This document shows, one piece after another, positions 13,101-25,500 of a stretch of DNA of 64,000 nucleotides. How positions within the stretch are numbered: the first letter of the stretch is position 1; each line of letters opens with the position of its first letter. This DNA is from Ptiloglossa arizonensis (Eukaryota; Arthropoda; Insecta; Hymenoptera; Colletidae). The stretch lies in contig NC_135059.1 in the NCBI RefSeq assembly GCF_051014685.1, forward strand, positions 2,170,001 to 2,234,000, read 5' to 3'. The notes beneath the pieces were generated by a model. It had not been told where the DNA came from, made no database searches, and saw only the letters and a program-made list of their open reading frames with translations. The translations under genes were made by a program, and so were the position numbers.

Positions 13101-14257
13101 TATGGCCTATTGAAAATCGGTAGAAGTCTTGGAGTATTTAATAGAAGAGCGAATCGATAATAATTTTCCTTCGACGCGTAATTCGTTACTTAGAGATTCT
13201 AGAAATGCTTTATACTCGATGGAACTCGTCGAGCATCTTGTATCAAATTATAATTACGAATCTTTGTACATTTAATAAAGCAAACTTTTAACAGAATGCT
13301 AGCACACATAAATACAGTTCTATCGAATCTTACAACGTCGAACACGATCCGTGACATATTCTCGGACAATGCTTACATAATAATCTATAATTTGCACAAT
13401 ATCGCCGATCTAGACGTTTACCACAAGATTTATTACCAACATTCGTGCATAATGTTCACATCGCGATAATATATCCTTAAATATACACGCTGGTACGATA
13501 TTAGCCGTAGGTTTGTAACCTTTGAGGGAACTTGCGCCAACTCGTTCTACATTATTCCCTTCTGTTGCGGTCGAATAAAGAATTTTGCTCAATATTGTAG
13601 ATTTAAAGTTAAGAAAAACACACACACAGTTTACATGTATTTAATGAAATGGTAATTTATTTAAGGATAGAAAATAAGAAATACAATTATAGAGCGGCTG
13701 CGTTCTGTTCGATGTTTGGAACGAAACTTTAGAAACGGAGAGTCAAAAGAGGAGACGGTCAGCCCGTTGCAGCTCTCAAGTGTTTATATTTGACCCTACT
13801 ATCGTCAGGGTTCCAAACGTCGGAGACGCAACACGACAATGTATATCGTTGTTCTTAAACACTCAAAATCGCGCCATTCCTAACGCTAATTATATCTACG
13901 CCTATCCAACATTCTAAATTTTCAGTCTATAAAATGTTAACGCGTTCTCAAACTTCCTCGACGTCTTGACTTATAAAAGCAAACTCTTTTAACACGATTG
14001 CGCTTAAACTTTCATATTCTCATCTCAAAATCCGATACAATTTCGATGAAAATCGGTCCACGAATAGCGATCGTTACTCTCGCAATCTCGTGGTTTTTCC
14101 GCTACGTATTCTTTGTTCGTGAAAAATAAAAGAACGTTTTCCCGTGAATCTTAAAGAAATATATAGTACGAACTCTATTCGATAATTTTCTCCGTGGCAT
14201 ATTTAAAGCACAATCTTTTTCGTCGGAAAGTACAAGTAACGTTTCCATTGACGACGG
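13101..14257. other. Gene-free interval with a short Cys-rich frame
   Basis: Mostly AT-rich. On the minus strand, 13330-13456 is open for about 41 codons and ends in a stop. Its last 33 residues carry seven cysteines (ending CKHCPRICHGSC), which could be a zinc-binding remnant of an old transposase or could be chance. Upstream in-frame stops and the lack of any extended match make it non-functional as read. Confidence 0.3.
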
Positions 14258-14386
14258 AAATTCGGTTTCGTTCAACCCTTTGAAGTGTCTTTTTTTATTT
14301 CATTTTTCTCCGTGTCGAGTACAAAGGATACGAATACAAAGAAGTATCGACCGGTGATACGGACGTTTTGTATACCACGATCCGAC
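14258..14386 (+). repeat. Dispersed direct repeat, copy 1
   Basis: About 129 bp beginning AAATTCGGTTTCGTTCAACC and ending TATACCACGATCCGA. It is repeated in the same orientation at 15195-15320 with small indels. It matches no element I can name and has no coding potential. Confidence 0.85.
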
Positions 14387-15194
14387 GACGAGACAATTAA
14401 TTCGGGATAAAAAGGGTTAAAAAGCGGAAATCGAAGAAGAGATTCTACCGAGACGTTTACCAACGAAAGAAATGGAAAAATTGGTAACGAGAAATTATAA
14501 CGGATCGTTTGATCGTCCCTGCAGCGAGCATAAAATCCGCTGGTTAGCAATTAGCGTAGCCGAGCGGTCGCTTTCCCGGCGTAACTTAGACGTCGCGATA
14601 GATATTAAAGCGTAGTTCCACAGGCACGAGGATTCGCGCTGCGGAGGAGCGTAACGCACGTCGCGGAAGAATCATTCTGTTCTGGTCGCGCGAGTAAATG
14701 TAAGCTTCGATCGACCGGCTCGTGAAAACGTGGAAATTATGCGAGCCACTAAACAATCGGACGTATCACGCAGAACGCTCTTTAATGTCGGCTTGAACGG
14801 AACAGCTTAATCTCGGAGAGATATCGCGAACCAGAACCCGTTCCCGGTGGATCGTGCTCGTTTTATATCGGGGTGCACCGCGCCGTTTCCAGAATTCCGC
14901 CGACGCCCCGATGAGATTGAAATTCACCCATAAAGGAGAATAATCTCGTCTCCGCGAAGGCGAGGTGCCGTCGTCCGAACGGCGCCCATCAAAGTAATAA
15001 AACCGACGGCGTAAACGCCCACGCGGTTCCGCGACGACCGATAGAAGCCGCGGTTTCTGGCCCACACGATTCCTCCGCGAGCTTCCACCTGGATTTTCCT
15101 CTCGAGCGTGGAAATCCACCGATCACGAGCTCTTCCGTTTCTCGATCCGTTGATCGAAATTCCGGGGGAACGTTTTTACGACGATATTCGTCGT
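14387..15194. other. Gene-free interval between the two direct repeats
   Basis: A CpG-rich stretch, especially 14560-15180. The open frame at 14766-15119 (-) is Arg/Ser-rich and not recognised. No RNA gene was seen. Confidence 0.35.
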
Positions 15195-15320
15195 AAATTC
15201 GGTTTCGTTCAACCCTTTCAAGTGTCTATTTTTTATTCCATTTTTCTCCGTGTCGAGTACAAAGGATACGAATACGAAGAAGGATTGATCGGTGTACGGA
15301 CGTTGTATACCACGATCCGA
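15195..15320 (+). repeat. Dispersed direct repeat, copy 2
   Basis: Second copy of the repeat at 14258-14386, about 937 bp downstream in direct orientation, sharing GTGTCGAGTACAAAGGATAC and the terminal ATACCACGATCCGA. Confidence 0.85.
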
Positions 15321-15603
15321 TGAAAGAGAGCTCGGTAATACGGGATTACGCGCTATAACATTATTCGATCGAACGTATAGTTCGTATCGAGATCTGTGCG
15401 TTTATTAGAAAATAAATGTTCGCGATGCGACGAAACTTTTTCTCGTTCGGTTAGTTGAAATTTGCAACGAAGACAAAGTTTCTCTTTGAATAAATGCGGA
15501 GATGTGTTCAATTTTTGTTACGTTTTCGAAAAGTGCGTACGAAACTTGCAACGATACTGGTGTCGAACAATTTATTATTTATAGTTTGCTTTACGTATTA
15601 CCT

Positions 15604-15745
15604 AAACACGACTATTATCGTTAACGTTTGTTTTCGTAAGGAAAAGTTTCGAAAAATCTACTAGGTTGTTCGATAAGTTTTATCGAACGACAAAACTTAT
15701 TGAACAACTTAGTATTATACATACGGCCTATTGGAAATCGGTGGT
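15604..15745 (+). repeat. Single-copy relative of the 253-bp array unit and its right flank
   Basis: The left part (CGTTAACGTTTGTTTTCGTA and following) matches the end of the array unit, and the right part (GGCCTATTGGAAATCGGT) matches the sequence just after the array near 13103. Between them lies the terminal-repeat remnant 15661-15712. The two loci therefore share both flanks, which points to a duplicated larger sequence, with the tandem expansion happening in only one copy. Confidence 0.8.
15661..15712. mobile_element. Mariner-type terminal-repeat-only element, 52 bp
   Basis: CTAGGTTGTTCGATAAGTTT and AAACTTATTGAACAACTTAG face each other across a ~12-bp centre, with TA at 15659-15660 and 15713-15714. 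The arms differ at about two positions. This is the cleanest example of the two-terminal-repeat form in the window. Confidence 0.8.
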
Positions 15746-18201
15746 AAGGTGAAAATTTAGTTTGTTTTCGAAGCAACTGCTCCCCTTAACGATTACTATT
15801 CTTCGGTGCTTACGTATTAAAAAGTATGACGATTCAATTTTTCAGTATTTTCTCCATTTCTGTTTCAACACTTACGTATTACTAGTCGAAATTTTTGCCA
15901 ATTTTCTCCAATTCTTTTCCAATGTGCACCAACCCAATCGCGCGAATTCTTCCCTTTGTCGTCCAGAACGGTGATCGGTCCATCCATTTTCGTGAATGTC
16001 GACATTTTCGAGGGTCGTTGCGAAAGCGTGTACGTTGTTGAATATCGCGATGCGAGGGTCGCGCGGGAGAAACGCGCGCGTTTAACTCGGGTGGTCGCCG
16101 CGAGTCGCGTTTCTCGCGTCGATGTCGCTCGAAGATTCTCTCCTGTAAAAAATGGTTTTTCGTTCTTGGAAGCGCGCGTCGTTTCTCGCGCAGACGGCCG
16201 CGTCGCGCCGGTTTCGGTGCGGGTCGCAGCCTTTCGTAAAATCTTGCGAGCGGTAAATCCTCGCGTGTAAATCACCTGTCGGACGTTAAGAGGGAGACGA
16301 AGGAGAGGAAGAAGAAGAAGTGGAAGAGAAGAAGGCGCGGTGGTTGCCAGTGAAATCGTAGGTGCGGGACGCTCGATGCCGGGACACGCGTTTCGAAACT
16401 TTTGCGAGGCAAAAATCGCACCTCGTGCGCCCCGTATGGCGAACACTACCGTCTCGGGCGTGCACCTTCGAAAAACGGTACGACCGGACCAGCTTTCCCA
16501 CCGGAGCTTCGGAATTACACATAAATCCCATTATTCTTCTACGTATCTGGAGAACACATGGTCCCGGTGTGCCGTCTTATAGACCGTAAAACCCCAAGTC
16601 CGGAATTGTACGTGCCTCGAAGCCGACTTCTATTCTATTAGGTAAATCCTTCGATCTTCGGTGGCGGTCGAGCGAGCCTCCAGCGGAACGAATTTCCTCG
16701 AAGAAAATATGACGTTTCGTAGTCTCTGGGTCGTCGAGTAGCGCTCGGTGCAAAACATCGAAGGTCGTCTCTTGTGGTACTAAAATCAAAATTTTCACAC
16801 GTGTTCTTGCCAATGGAGCGTCCTTTCGTTGTCCGAACACCATATGGACTCACGACCGTTCGAACGTGGACGTTTTAAAAACTAGGAAATTGTACAATAT
16901 GGAACGAAAAGCATTGAAACACGTTGGAACGAAAGAAAGTGTAAAATTTAATAGAGCGAAGAACAGTTTCTGTTCGACTCGTTAACGAGTATAACGTTCG
17001 TAAATATTGTATTTTTACGCTGGTATTCGCAGTGTATCGTTTTTCTTTAATCGAAACCGTGATAATAGGTACGACCGATGGTGTATTTCCTCAGTTCTCT
17101 CGATACATTGGGGATATTTTCGGATCGTTAACGCTTAAAGCTCGAAAATCGTCTTTATTTTCAAAAATCACGTCTTCGTTCCGTAACGAAAACTCGCGAA
17201 GCTTTAAATTTTCCGGGCCGTCGACCCGTCGCAATCCCTCGATAAATGCGAAAACTGTCGAACGATACGTGGAAGATCGATATCGATGTTATCGCGGGGC
17301 GAGGGTTGCCGACAAATCTCCCGTCGTCCGGCACTGGAAGGCAGGAGCTGTCAGCGGCGTAACGCGCGCGGCTACGCGATAACATCTCGGCTTTTAGCAT
17401 AAATTTGTGTTTGACGTGGGCGCCAATTAACATAGTAAATAACGACGGAGGTTTACGGTCTCGCGAGACCGATCGAACCGAACCGAGCCGAGCGTAGTCG
17501 AGTCGAGTCGAGCCGAGTCGAGAGGAGAGTAACGTGCCCCCTCGACGCCCCCGATAAAAGCTGCTGGCCTCGTGCTCGCTGCCCCTGCCCGTTCACGGGC
17601 CCAATATTTGACGAAAATAGGCCCTGGCGTCGCCCGCTGACCGCGCCAAAGCGTATCGGGCCCGATTACCGGCCGCGATCTAATGGAGCGGACCGATTAA
17701 CTTTACGATCGACCGCGGAATCAAGACGTTTCGCTGAACGGGGCCCCTGCGAGGGCAAGGATCCTCCGCAACACCACGCCGGTGAATTAATGCGCCCCAA
17801 GATCCTGGCCGTCGATAACGCGGGAACATGTCCCGATGCTCCTCTCGCCGCGCTTAGCCGCGGTCATTTTTTTCAATCGCTCGCTGCCGTGTTTCGCCGA
17901 TAACGCGCTGACATATTTCTGCGGCTACGCGATCAAGATCATCGCCGTTTCGGAAGGAGGGCTACCCGCTCGAAAATCATCGACGATGCGGCGCAACGCG
18001 CGGGGAATCGCAACGACCAACCCCCGACCCTTTCGTGTCCCTCGTACGCACAATTTATAATGATCGTAGAAATTGCACCGGTTCGTAAAAGTACAATTTA
18101 GCGACCATGTTACGGTGCAAATATGGTAGGGTGGATGTAACACTTTTCAACGCGGTGAACATAGTTGCGAGGACTTGTCGATTCGTATCGAATAAATAAA
18201 T
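15746..18201. other. Gene-free interval with GC-rich islands
   Basis: 15950-16480 and 17440-18060 are CpG-rich and open on both strands without recognisable domains. 17481-17525 is a degenerate (GAGTC)n/(GAGCC)n tract. The 17560-17830 block, with several GGGCCC sites, has the look of a conserved non-coding or CpG-rich regulatory block, but that is inference. No RNA gene was seen. Confidence 0.35.
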
Positions 18202-18335
18202 ATTGTATATTCGATTTGGTCGAATATACAATCCTTTGATTTATGAAATTATTCTACATACGCGTAACATTAAAATTTGTTTACTTGTACACAAATAGCC
18301 CTAGGAAGGCTATTTACATACCCCTAGGAAGGGGC
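18202..18335. other. Cluster of three hairpins
   Basis: 18202-18232 is a perfect 13-bp stem (ATTGTATATTCGA with its complement) around a TTTGG loop. 18293-18315 is a perfect 8-bp stem (AAATAGCC/GGCTATTT) with loop CTAGGAA. 18321-18334 is CCCC/GGGG with loop TAGGAA. The last two share the 11-mer CCCTAGGAAGG. They are too short for a standard microRNA precursor, and no function is known. Confidence 0.6.
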
Positions 18336-18872
18336 ACTGTAGAGTAGAAATTAATTATGAAAATATTACAGCACCGCATAGATTTTGTTTTTTTTTTACG
18401 ATTGATTTCCGCTTTTAGGAAGGAGCCGAGTAATTTATAAAGAGAAAGAAATTGATATTTTACGAACCGTTTCTCTCGTCTTATCGCGGTACTGTAGTTA
18501 AAAAGATCTTCTACGATACTCTGTCCGAGTTTTCGCTACTACACGTTCACTTTGATCGATTTCCACAGGAATTCGCTCGTCGTTTCCGAGGAAATACGTT
18601 CACCCTCCTAAAATGGTAAAAGTTAACGACAGTTCACGATGAACAGGAAACATATGTCCACCTTGTTCGTTCGTCGATATTCCCATGCGTATACGGAGCA
18701 AAACAACACGGTACCATTACGAAAATATTGTACTCGAAGCGTGGTATGGGAATCGCCGTTGAACTTGAAGCACAGGTGAGAGGGATCGATTTTTACGAAC
18801 ACGCTATTCGCATGCGTCCTCGCCGGCATATTTGTCAGCAGGTGTCACATCGGTCACTATGGCGATTCATCG
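18336..18872. other. Gene-free interval before the minisatellite
   Basis: AT-rich to balanced sequence with no repeat, exon or RNA gene recognised. Confidence 0.4.
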
Positions 18873-19930
18873 AAACTCGTCGACTTGTTACGAACAGAGT
18901 CGAGTAGTCATCGAAAGAATTCCAATGCAAAATGAACGAAAGAATTGAAAACTCGTCGACTTGTTACGAACAGAGTCGAGTAGTCATCGAAGGAATTCCA
19001 ATGCAAAATGAACGAAAGAATTGAAAACTCGTCGACTTGTTACGAACAGAGTCGAGTAGTCATCGAAGGAATTCCAATGCAAAATGAGCGAAAGAATTGA
19101 AAACTCGTCGACTTGTTAGGAACAGAGTCGAGTAGTCATCGAAGGAATTCCAATGTAAAATGAACGGAGGAATTGAAAACTCGTCGACTTGTTACGAACA
19201 GAGTCGAGTAGTCATCGAAAGAATTCCAATGCAAAATGAGCTAAAAAATTGAAAACTTGACTACTTGTTACGAACAGAGTCGAGTAGTCATCGAACGAAT
19301 TCCAATGCAAAATGAGCTAAAAAATTGAAAACTTAACGACTTGTTACGAACAGAGTCGAGTAGTCATTGAAGGAATTCCAATGCAAAATGAGCGAAAGAA
19401 TTGAAAACTTGTCGACTTGTTACGAACAGAGTCGAGTAGTCATCGAAAGAATTCCAATGGAAAATGAACGAAGAAATTGGAAACTTGTCGACTTGTTACG
19501 AACAGAGTCGAGTAGTCATCGAAAGAATTCCAATGGAAAATGAACGAAGGAATTGGAAACTCGTCGACTTGTTACGAACAGAGTAGTCATCGAACGAATT
19601 CCAATGTAAAATGAACGGAGGAATTGAAAACTTGTCGATTTGTTACGAACAGAGTCGAGTAGTCATCGAAGGAATTCCAATGCTAAATGAGCTAAAAAAT
19701 TGAAAACTTAACGACTTGTTACGAACAGAGTCGAGTAGTCATCGAAAGAATTCCAATGCAAAATGAACGAAAGAATTGAAAACTCGTGGACTGATTACGA
19801 ACAGAGTCGAGTAGTCATCGAAAGAATTCCAATGCAAAATGAACGAAGGAATTGGAAACTTGTCGACTTGTTACGCCAACCTGTAAGTAGTCATCGAAGG
19901 AATTTCAGTGTGAAACGAGAAGGAAAAATA
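18873..19930 (+). repeat. 76-bp minisatellite, 14 units
   Basis: The ACTCGTCGACTTGTTACGAA motif (with variants) starts at 18875 and recurs every 76 bp. The one exception is the step at 19559-19630, which is 71 bp because GTCGA is missing from one unit. The last unit (from 19858) degenerates after TTGTTACG. Within a unit, ACTCGTCGACT and AGTCGAGTAGT form an imperfect dyad around a 12-bp spacer, so a transcript would be a chain of stem-loops. Variants such as GAGCTAAAAAATTGAAAACT are shared by non-adjacent units, suggesting block-wise duplication or conversion. Confidence 0.97.
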
Positions 19931-22497
19931 TGAGACTCTCGAAACGAATCCAAAGGACGGTGTACTCGCCGAATCTGCGTTCGATTGACTACGAAGCAAA
20001 AGTCGATAATATTCATTTTCTGTTCATATTTCTCGACGAAATCGCGTTAGAGATTCGAAGTCAGTATTAGAATTCTGGTCTTCGATGTTTCTACTTTTGT
20101 ACGCAATAATTCGCACAAACATACATGCGACAAGTTTGAAATCGCAGAGACGTAAAGGGAGAGATGCGAAAAACTCGCTCCGCGCCCGACCTGTTAAGGT
20201 ACGCGAGGATCGATTCTCGAGAATTAAACGTCCATGTACCTGCACGGTGTCATCTTTACCTTTCCGTCGCATTCTCCGCGGTGTCTTTTTGCGATTAGAC
20301 GCGCGACAGAGCGCGCATGGACTAATTAGCGGCCGTGAAATCAGCCAGAGCCGATGCGGTCGATCTCGGCTCCCCTTTGCAAGCGTCTGCGGTCGCGGCG
20401 CGTCACAGTTGTTAGTCCTTAACCACCTTAACCGCCGCCGTACCAGGGACGGTTTCACTAATCGCGCGCCACCTTATACCTTCCTCCCTATTTTTTCACC
20501 GACCGAATCCAATATCACCCGACTCGATAATCGAGACAAAATTACGATCTTCGAGAATTTCGAATACAAAGTCCAAACGAAATCGCGTTTCGCCGCAACG
20601 TTTCCAGCTCTTTACGAAATTTCTCATTAATTTTATTTATTCAACGTTTTCGTTTCGTTGTAAAAATATATGCAAGGTAACGGTCCTGGCACGGGGAATT
20701 GACGAGGTTCGGCAGAGATTGTTTTACAAATATACCCTAACCTCGAGTGTGTAAATCTGGTGAATCCGAGTTAATTTTAAATAGAGCTAAGTGCAAGAGG
20801 GAAGTGATCGCGAGAACGGTTACGAGAAACAGGAGAATAATGCAACGAGCAGCAACGATCGAAAGTAAAAAACGATTCCAAGGCACGTGAATCGGATGGA
20901 ATAGAATACTTAGGGAAATTAAGCTCGAAATTTGGAATTTACTTTCTCGTATGCGTAATCGAGACGTTTTATAACACAAACGATAAATGCAGAGCAATCG
21001 AGAATTCACGGGATCGAGAAGATCAATAGTCTAGAGCAAATACGAGTTACTTTATAAATTTTATACCGCATAGACAGCTTCCAAGGAAGATAATGGTCGA
21101 TCGATGAAATTTAGGTTAAAAATAGAATTCTTGAGATACATTGTTTTCGTTACCAAGTTGTATCTTTTAAAGCAAGGCTTTGGTATCCGCGAGTTCGAGA
21201 AAGGGTAGCTAAGACAACGAGCTTGGCAGGAATTGGAACGTTGGCTAGATATTGTACACCAGTTTTGAAAAAAACTTGTCACGTTAGAGCAAACGTGTAA
21301 GCGCGTCTCGACTTCTAATTGGTAGAACGCATTTGGATGCACAAGCTGGCAGAAAGTAGTGCCTTTACCTTGGATACTAGACGAGGGAGTCTCTTAGTTG
21401 ACTATTAATCGCGAAACGGTATTCGTGTCCCGAAAAATTGGATACAAAGTCTAAATCGTTCCTTTATCGCGTTTAATCGTTACCTATTGACCATTGCTGG
21501 CACTATCATGCCGGTATATAATTCCCATGGTACACTTCGAATTCTTTTTTTTTAAACAAGAGTAACATGGACCTTCCAAATCGACTCTGTATAAACAGAG
21601 TGTTACCCAACTGGTAATACAAGCTAAAAGTGGTTGAATCTACGCGAAAAAGTAAGACTTTTTTTCGGAAAGAACTTCGTTGTATTGTGTATACCTACCG
21701 CGTTGTTCTGAATTCTTAGACGAGAAAAGGTAAATCTTGGCTAAAAAACTAAACAATTGAAAAGAAGCGAACACCTTCGAACCGTTTGATTTGACTTATC
21801 AAATTGCGCGATCTTCGTTATTTTCGTTCTCCATCCGTTAAAATTGCATAAATGTGTAAAATAAATCGATAAGTGTCCCCCTATCGCGAGTTGGTCTCCC
21901 CACGTTCTTGAAACCGGGTCGTCGCGGGTCGTCGAGGGTCGTCGCGGGTAATTCAATTGGCGAGTGTCGCGAAACGCGACGCGTTCCACCTTGCTCCATC
22001 CCTGGAACCGCGAGGAGACGTCCCGAGCCCGAGGGTACCGTAAACTCTAATCCCTGGGGACGTTGACTGATTTACGCCGGCGACACATTCCTCGCGCATG
22101 CGCCTCGCCGCGAAAGAGAAAAAAGGAACCGAGGAAGGTTTACTCGCGCCCTTGGCTGAAACTCGAAGGCGCGAAGAGGCGAGCGAGCGCGTTCTCTCTG
22201 CCAGCGGTGTAAAAAAGGTGTTCGTCGAGCGCGCGAGCGAGCGCGGGCGCTGGATCCGCGTTAAAACGAGCCAGCGCGCCGCGTTAAGGACGGGGCCGGT
22301 GCTGCTCGTAGGAAGAAAGTAGAGGAGGGGTAAAAAAAGGAAATTTAGCGGTAAATCACCCCGCTTTTGCTTCGCCCGCTCCTTTCGGGACGGCAGTTGC
22401 GTGTACTCGCGCGACGCTGGAACGCACCTACCGGAGAGATCCAGCTTGTCGTTAAACGTCCATCGGCGACGAGGTCGACGAGGACGACAGCAGCGGC
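19931..22497. other. Gene-free interval with GC-rich islands at 20160-20470 and 21900-22480
   Basis: 20160-20470 contains a homeodomain-type core (ACTAATTAGC) in GC-rich sequence. 21905-21950 is a short (GGTCGTCG)-type tandem. The longest open frame in the window (243 codons, minus strand, 21953-22684) lies across this island but is Arg/His/Ser low-complexity translated from GAC/GGT repeats, so I do not call a gene. Confidence 0.4.
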
Positions 22498-22551
22498 TAC
22501 GACGACGACGACGACGACGACGATGGTGTTGCCAATGGTGGTGGTGGTGGT
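22498..22551 (+). repeat. (ACG)n and (GGT)n microsatellites
   Basis: An ACG trinucleotide run at 22498-22523 is followed after about 13 bp by a GGT run at 22537-22551. Confidence 0.9.
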
Positions 22552-25500
22552 TCCGCGGGCCCCAAACCGCAGAACGAGAAGGGGTCTGGTTAATTTTTAT
22601 TGAGCATAAATTTGCCAAAATATTTGAGCGTGACGTGGATGGCCCGTAACTCTCGGGAATGTCCCCTCTCCCTCTCGTAGTCACGGTCCATTCTTTCGTC
22701 CTTTCGGAGTCCCGGTTCCTCCCTCCCGACCACGCTCCCTACCTCCATCCTCCCCACTCCGATGTTCTCGCTCCTGTCTCGCGTGCTGCAGCCTGCCAGC
22801 CTTCTCGCATCTACCGGGCCCGTCGGTATATTAAACGTCTTCCGATTCCCGGAATATCTCGTGGAATTCGCCGTGAATGTCCGCGCTGTCGGCCACCTTC
22901 GACCCGACATCCCGACCCGCGATCCTCCGTCGATTCCTCGACTCTGACCCCGACGACCCGCCGCCACGTACCGAAACGCCGGACCCGTTTCGACCGACCC
23001 CTCCAAACCCACGGACGATAATTAAGTTGTAAACCGTGGCTTTATATCGACCGCTCGCAATTAAGAGCCGCGAACGTAATCGGGGAGCGACGAGAACGAC
23101 GACGACGCGGAGCTTCCGAATTCGTGATCCTCGAGAAGAGCTATCGAGCAGCTCCCAGGTAGAGATCGTAGATGAGGAAACGTTTCGAGTTCGAGACAAT
23201 TGAAGATAATTTCGAAATTCGACGGGAGAATCCGAAGCAAACGCGTTGCTACGTCCTTTTTCAGCCAAGGCTTGAAAATTCGCAACGAGGTACTCCGAAC
23301 GAGCATCTTCCTTCTTGTTCTCCACTGGAATCTTCTCGTTCGTACTATTTCTAAAATAGAACATTTTGTTAAGTTTTTTCACGAGATGAAAATGGTACTC
23401 GTCTGGTCAGGTTTGTGGAAAAAATACATCTTGTACAATTTTTCTACCGAGTCTTTCGGTCTTCCAGAACTCAAAATGGTTGCTGGGTAGAGCACAATTA
23501 TTGCGTAACAGATATTAATTCGGATAGCGGGTTTCCCCAAGGTTTACGTTGGGTTTTATCTATATCTATCCATCTCATTTTATCTATAATAAACTGGAGC
23601 TCCGATAGTTGATTTTGTTCAATTAATCTGTTTGTGTTTCTCATTCACACGGGGTAAGTCACAACGCAATACGTCATAGACAAAAGTATACATAAAACGG
23701 AAAATGTCGCGATTATTCATATAGATAGTATTCCTAGGTTCCGACAGTTTATCCTCAATCTTTTCCCCTCGAGAGGCGATTCTCAATCGCCATCCAATTT
23801 AGTTTGATTTCTCTAGAGAGTAAAGTATCGTGTCTCAGTAAAATACAAGAACACGTAGAATTATTACGTTTACTTCCGATACTATAAAATATTTCATCGA
23901 AATACTTCAATTTCTCGTAGGAAAGAATTTGAAGTACGAAGTGTTAAAGGTTAAAGGAAACAAAGGTGCAAGATCAAAGTTCGACCAATAGTTCTTTGGC
24001 AACTCGTCACAAAAATACAAGATGGACGATAAAATTCTACCAAGTGTTGAAAGAGAACCAAAATGAATTATTAGACGAAATGGACAAGAATAAGTCAACG
24101 ATCTACGCGTTCGAAGAAGACGAACCTCCTCGAGACGAGACGCTGGACACCAAAAGTATACGCGAGAAAAGGAAACTGGAAATTTAGCAACACGGTAAGA
24201 GAATACGGAAAAAATCGAAATGATCCAACAATCGAAGCATTCGTTGCTGGATAAAAAATAACACTCGACATGGAACGCGGACGGTCGTCGAACACCGATC
24301 CAAATTACAGGTTCCCATTTGGGGTCGACCGTAAAACCGTTCTATCGTACAACGAGAACGACTCACGGATCTTGTTTGGGTATCCGCACAGCGGATGCTC
24401 TCCTCCGTAGTAGAAAAAAAGAATCAACGCCACGACTAACGCATCCCCCGTTTCCACCCCCGCCCAACCCCTTTTAGTTCGACGTCGGACGGTAGGTGGT
24501 AAAATATGAAAATCAATAAACATAAAAATTAACACGCCCCTAACACCTATAATTTCAGCGACGGGAACGTAACCGCGCCGTTAATACCAACATTATTACC
24601 GTGGCCGGCTCTGTGGCCGCATTATGGGTGGCCGGGCACTGTAATTTGGCAGCAGTATAACCCCCACCGGGGCCAACCGCGGCCGACGAGCGTGTCTCTT
24701 TCGTACGCTCGGTTCGAGTACATCGGTAACATACATACGTACGGGGTCCATTCGCTGTCCGTTGTCACGTGTGCGTGGATACGCGTGTAATAATGCCAGG
24801 AGATACTTGCCGCGGATATTTATGCTCTCCGTGATTCTGCGATCGTGCGCTCGCTTTCGCGACGATCGTCCACCGGGGAGACGACGCGTTCGAGATTTTT
24901 TGGTAGCCGAGAAGGACCTCTCGGTGAATTCGACGAGGGCAAAACGATCCACGGTGGAAGGACCACGCGCGATAAATGTGCGAAATTAACTCGTCGCGTA
25001 TCGAGTGTCCGATTTTTCGATCTCGCGGAGTCATCGTGTTGCCGTTGAATAATTGTGCCGACACATCGGTACGTTACGTATCAATTCGAACCGCGAAACC
25101 AGCTCTCGGACGAGCACCGTACACAAGGTTACCCGCTCGTGGATTATTTATCGAAGCGAACGCGCGGTGAAAAATTGACGCAATTTTTTTTAATAAGCCA
25201 GTTTCGAAAGCTACAGGGGACGTAGTCGAGGTCGAAACTGAAACTGTGTGGCGAGAGAAAGAAAAAAGAGCGAAGAGTAGAAATAAAATTGTGTTCGGGG
25301 TACAACGTGTGACGGTGTGTATCGAGGTTTACACCCGTACGTGTAAGTTAAGGAAAGAGATAGCGGATTGCTCCGTGTAGCAGCATTTTTAAAGGTAGGA
25401 TAAGATGGCATATTTCCGATATCCGCGGCAAGGACTGGACAAAAACTTACTCGAGTAAAAGACGACGAATAAAAACAATGCACACCGATCGAGTCGCGAC

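Noticed and set aside
15865..16446. 193-codon minus-strand frame
   Set aside because: Thr/Arg/Ser low complexity within a CpG island; other frames are open as well.
18873..19930. CRISPR array interpretation of the 76-bp repeats
   Set aside because: The repeated unit covers the whole period, with no unique spacers; the context is eukaryotic and no cas genes exist.
20085..20630. 181-codon plus-strand frame
   Set aside because: No recognisable motif; overlaps a 144-codon minus frame in the same GC-rich block.
21953..22684. 243-codon minus-strand open frame, the longest in the window
   Set aside because: It translates GAC/GGT microsatellites and a CpG-rich island into His/Arg/Ser low-complexity sequence. 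No domain is seen, and overlapping frames on the other strand are also open.
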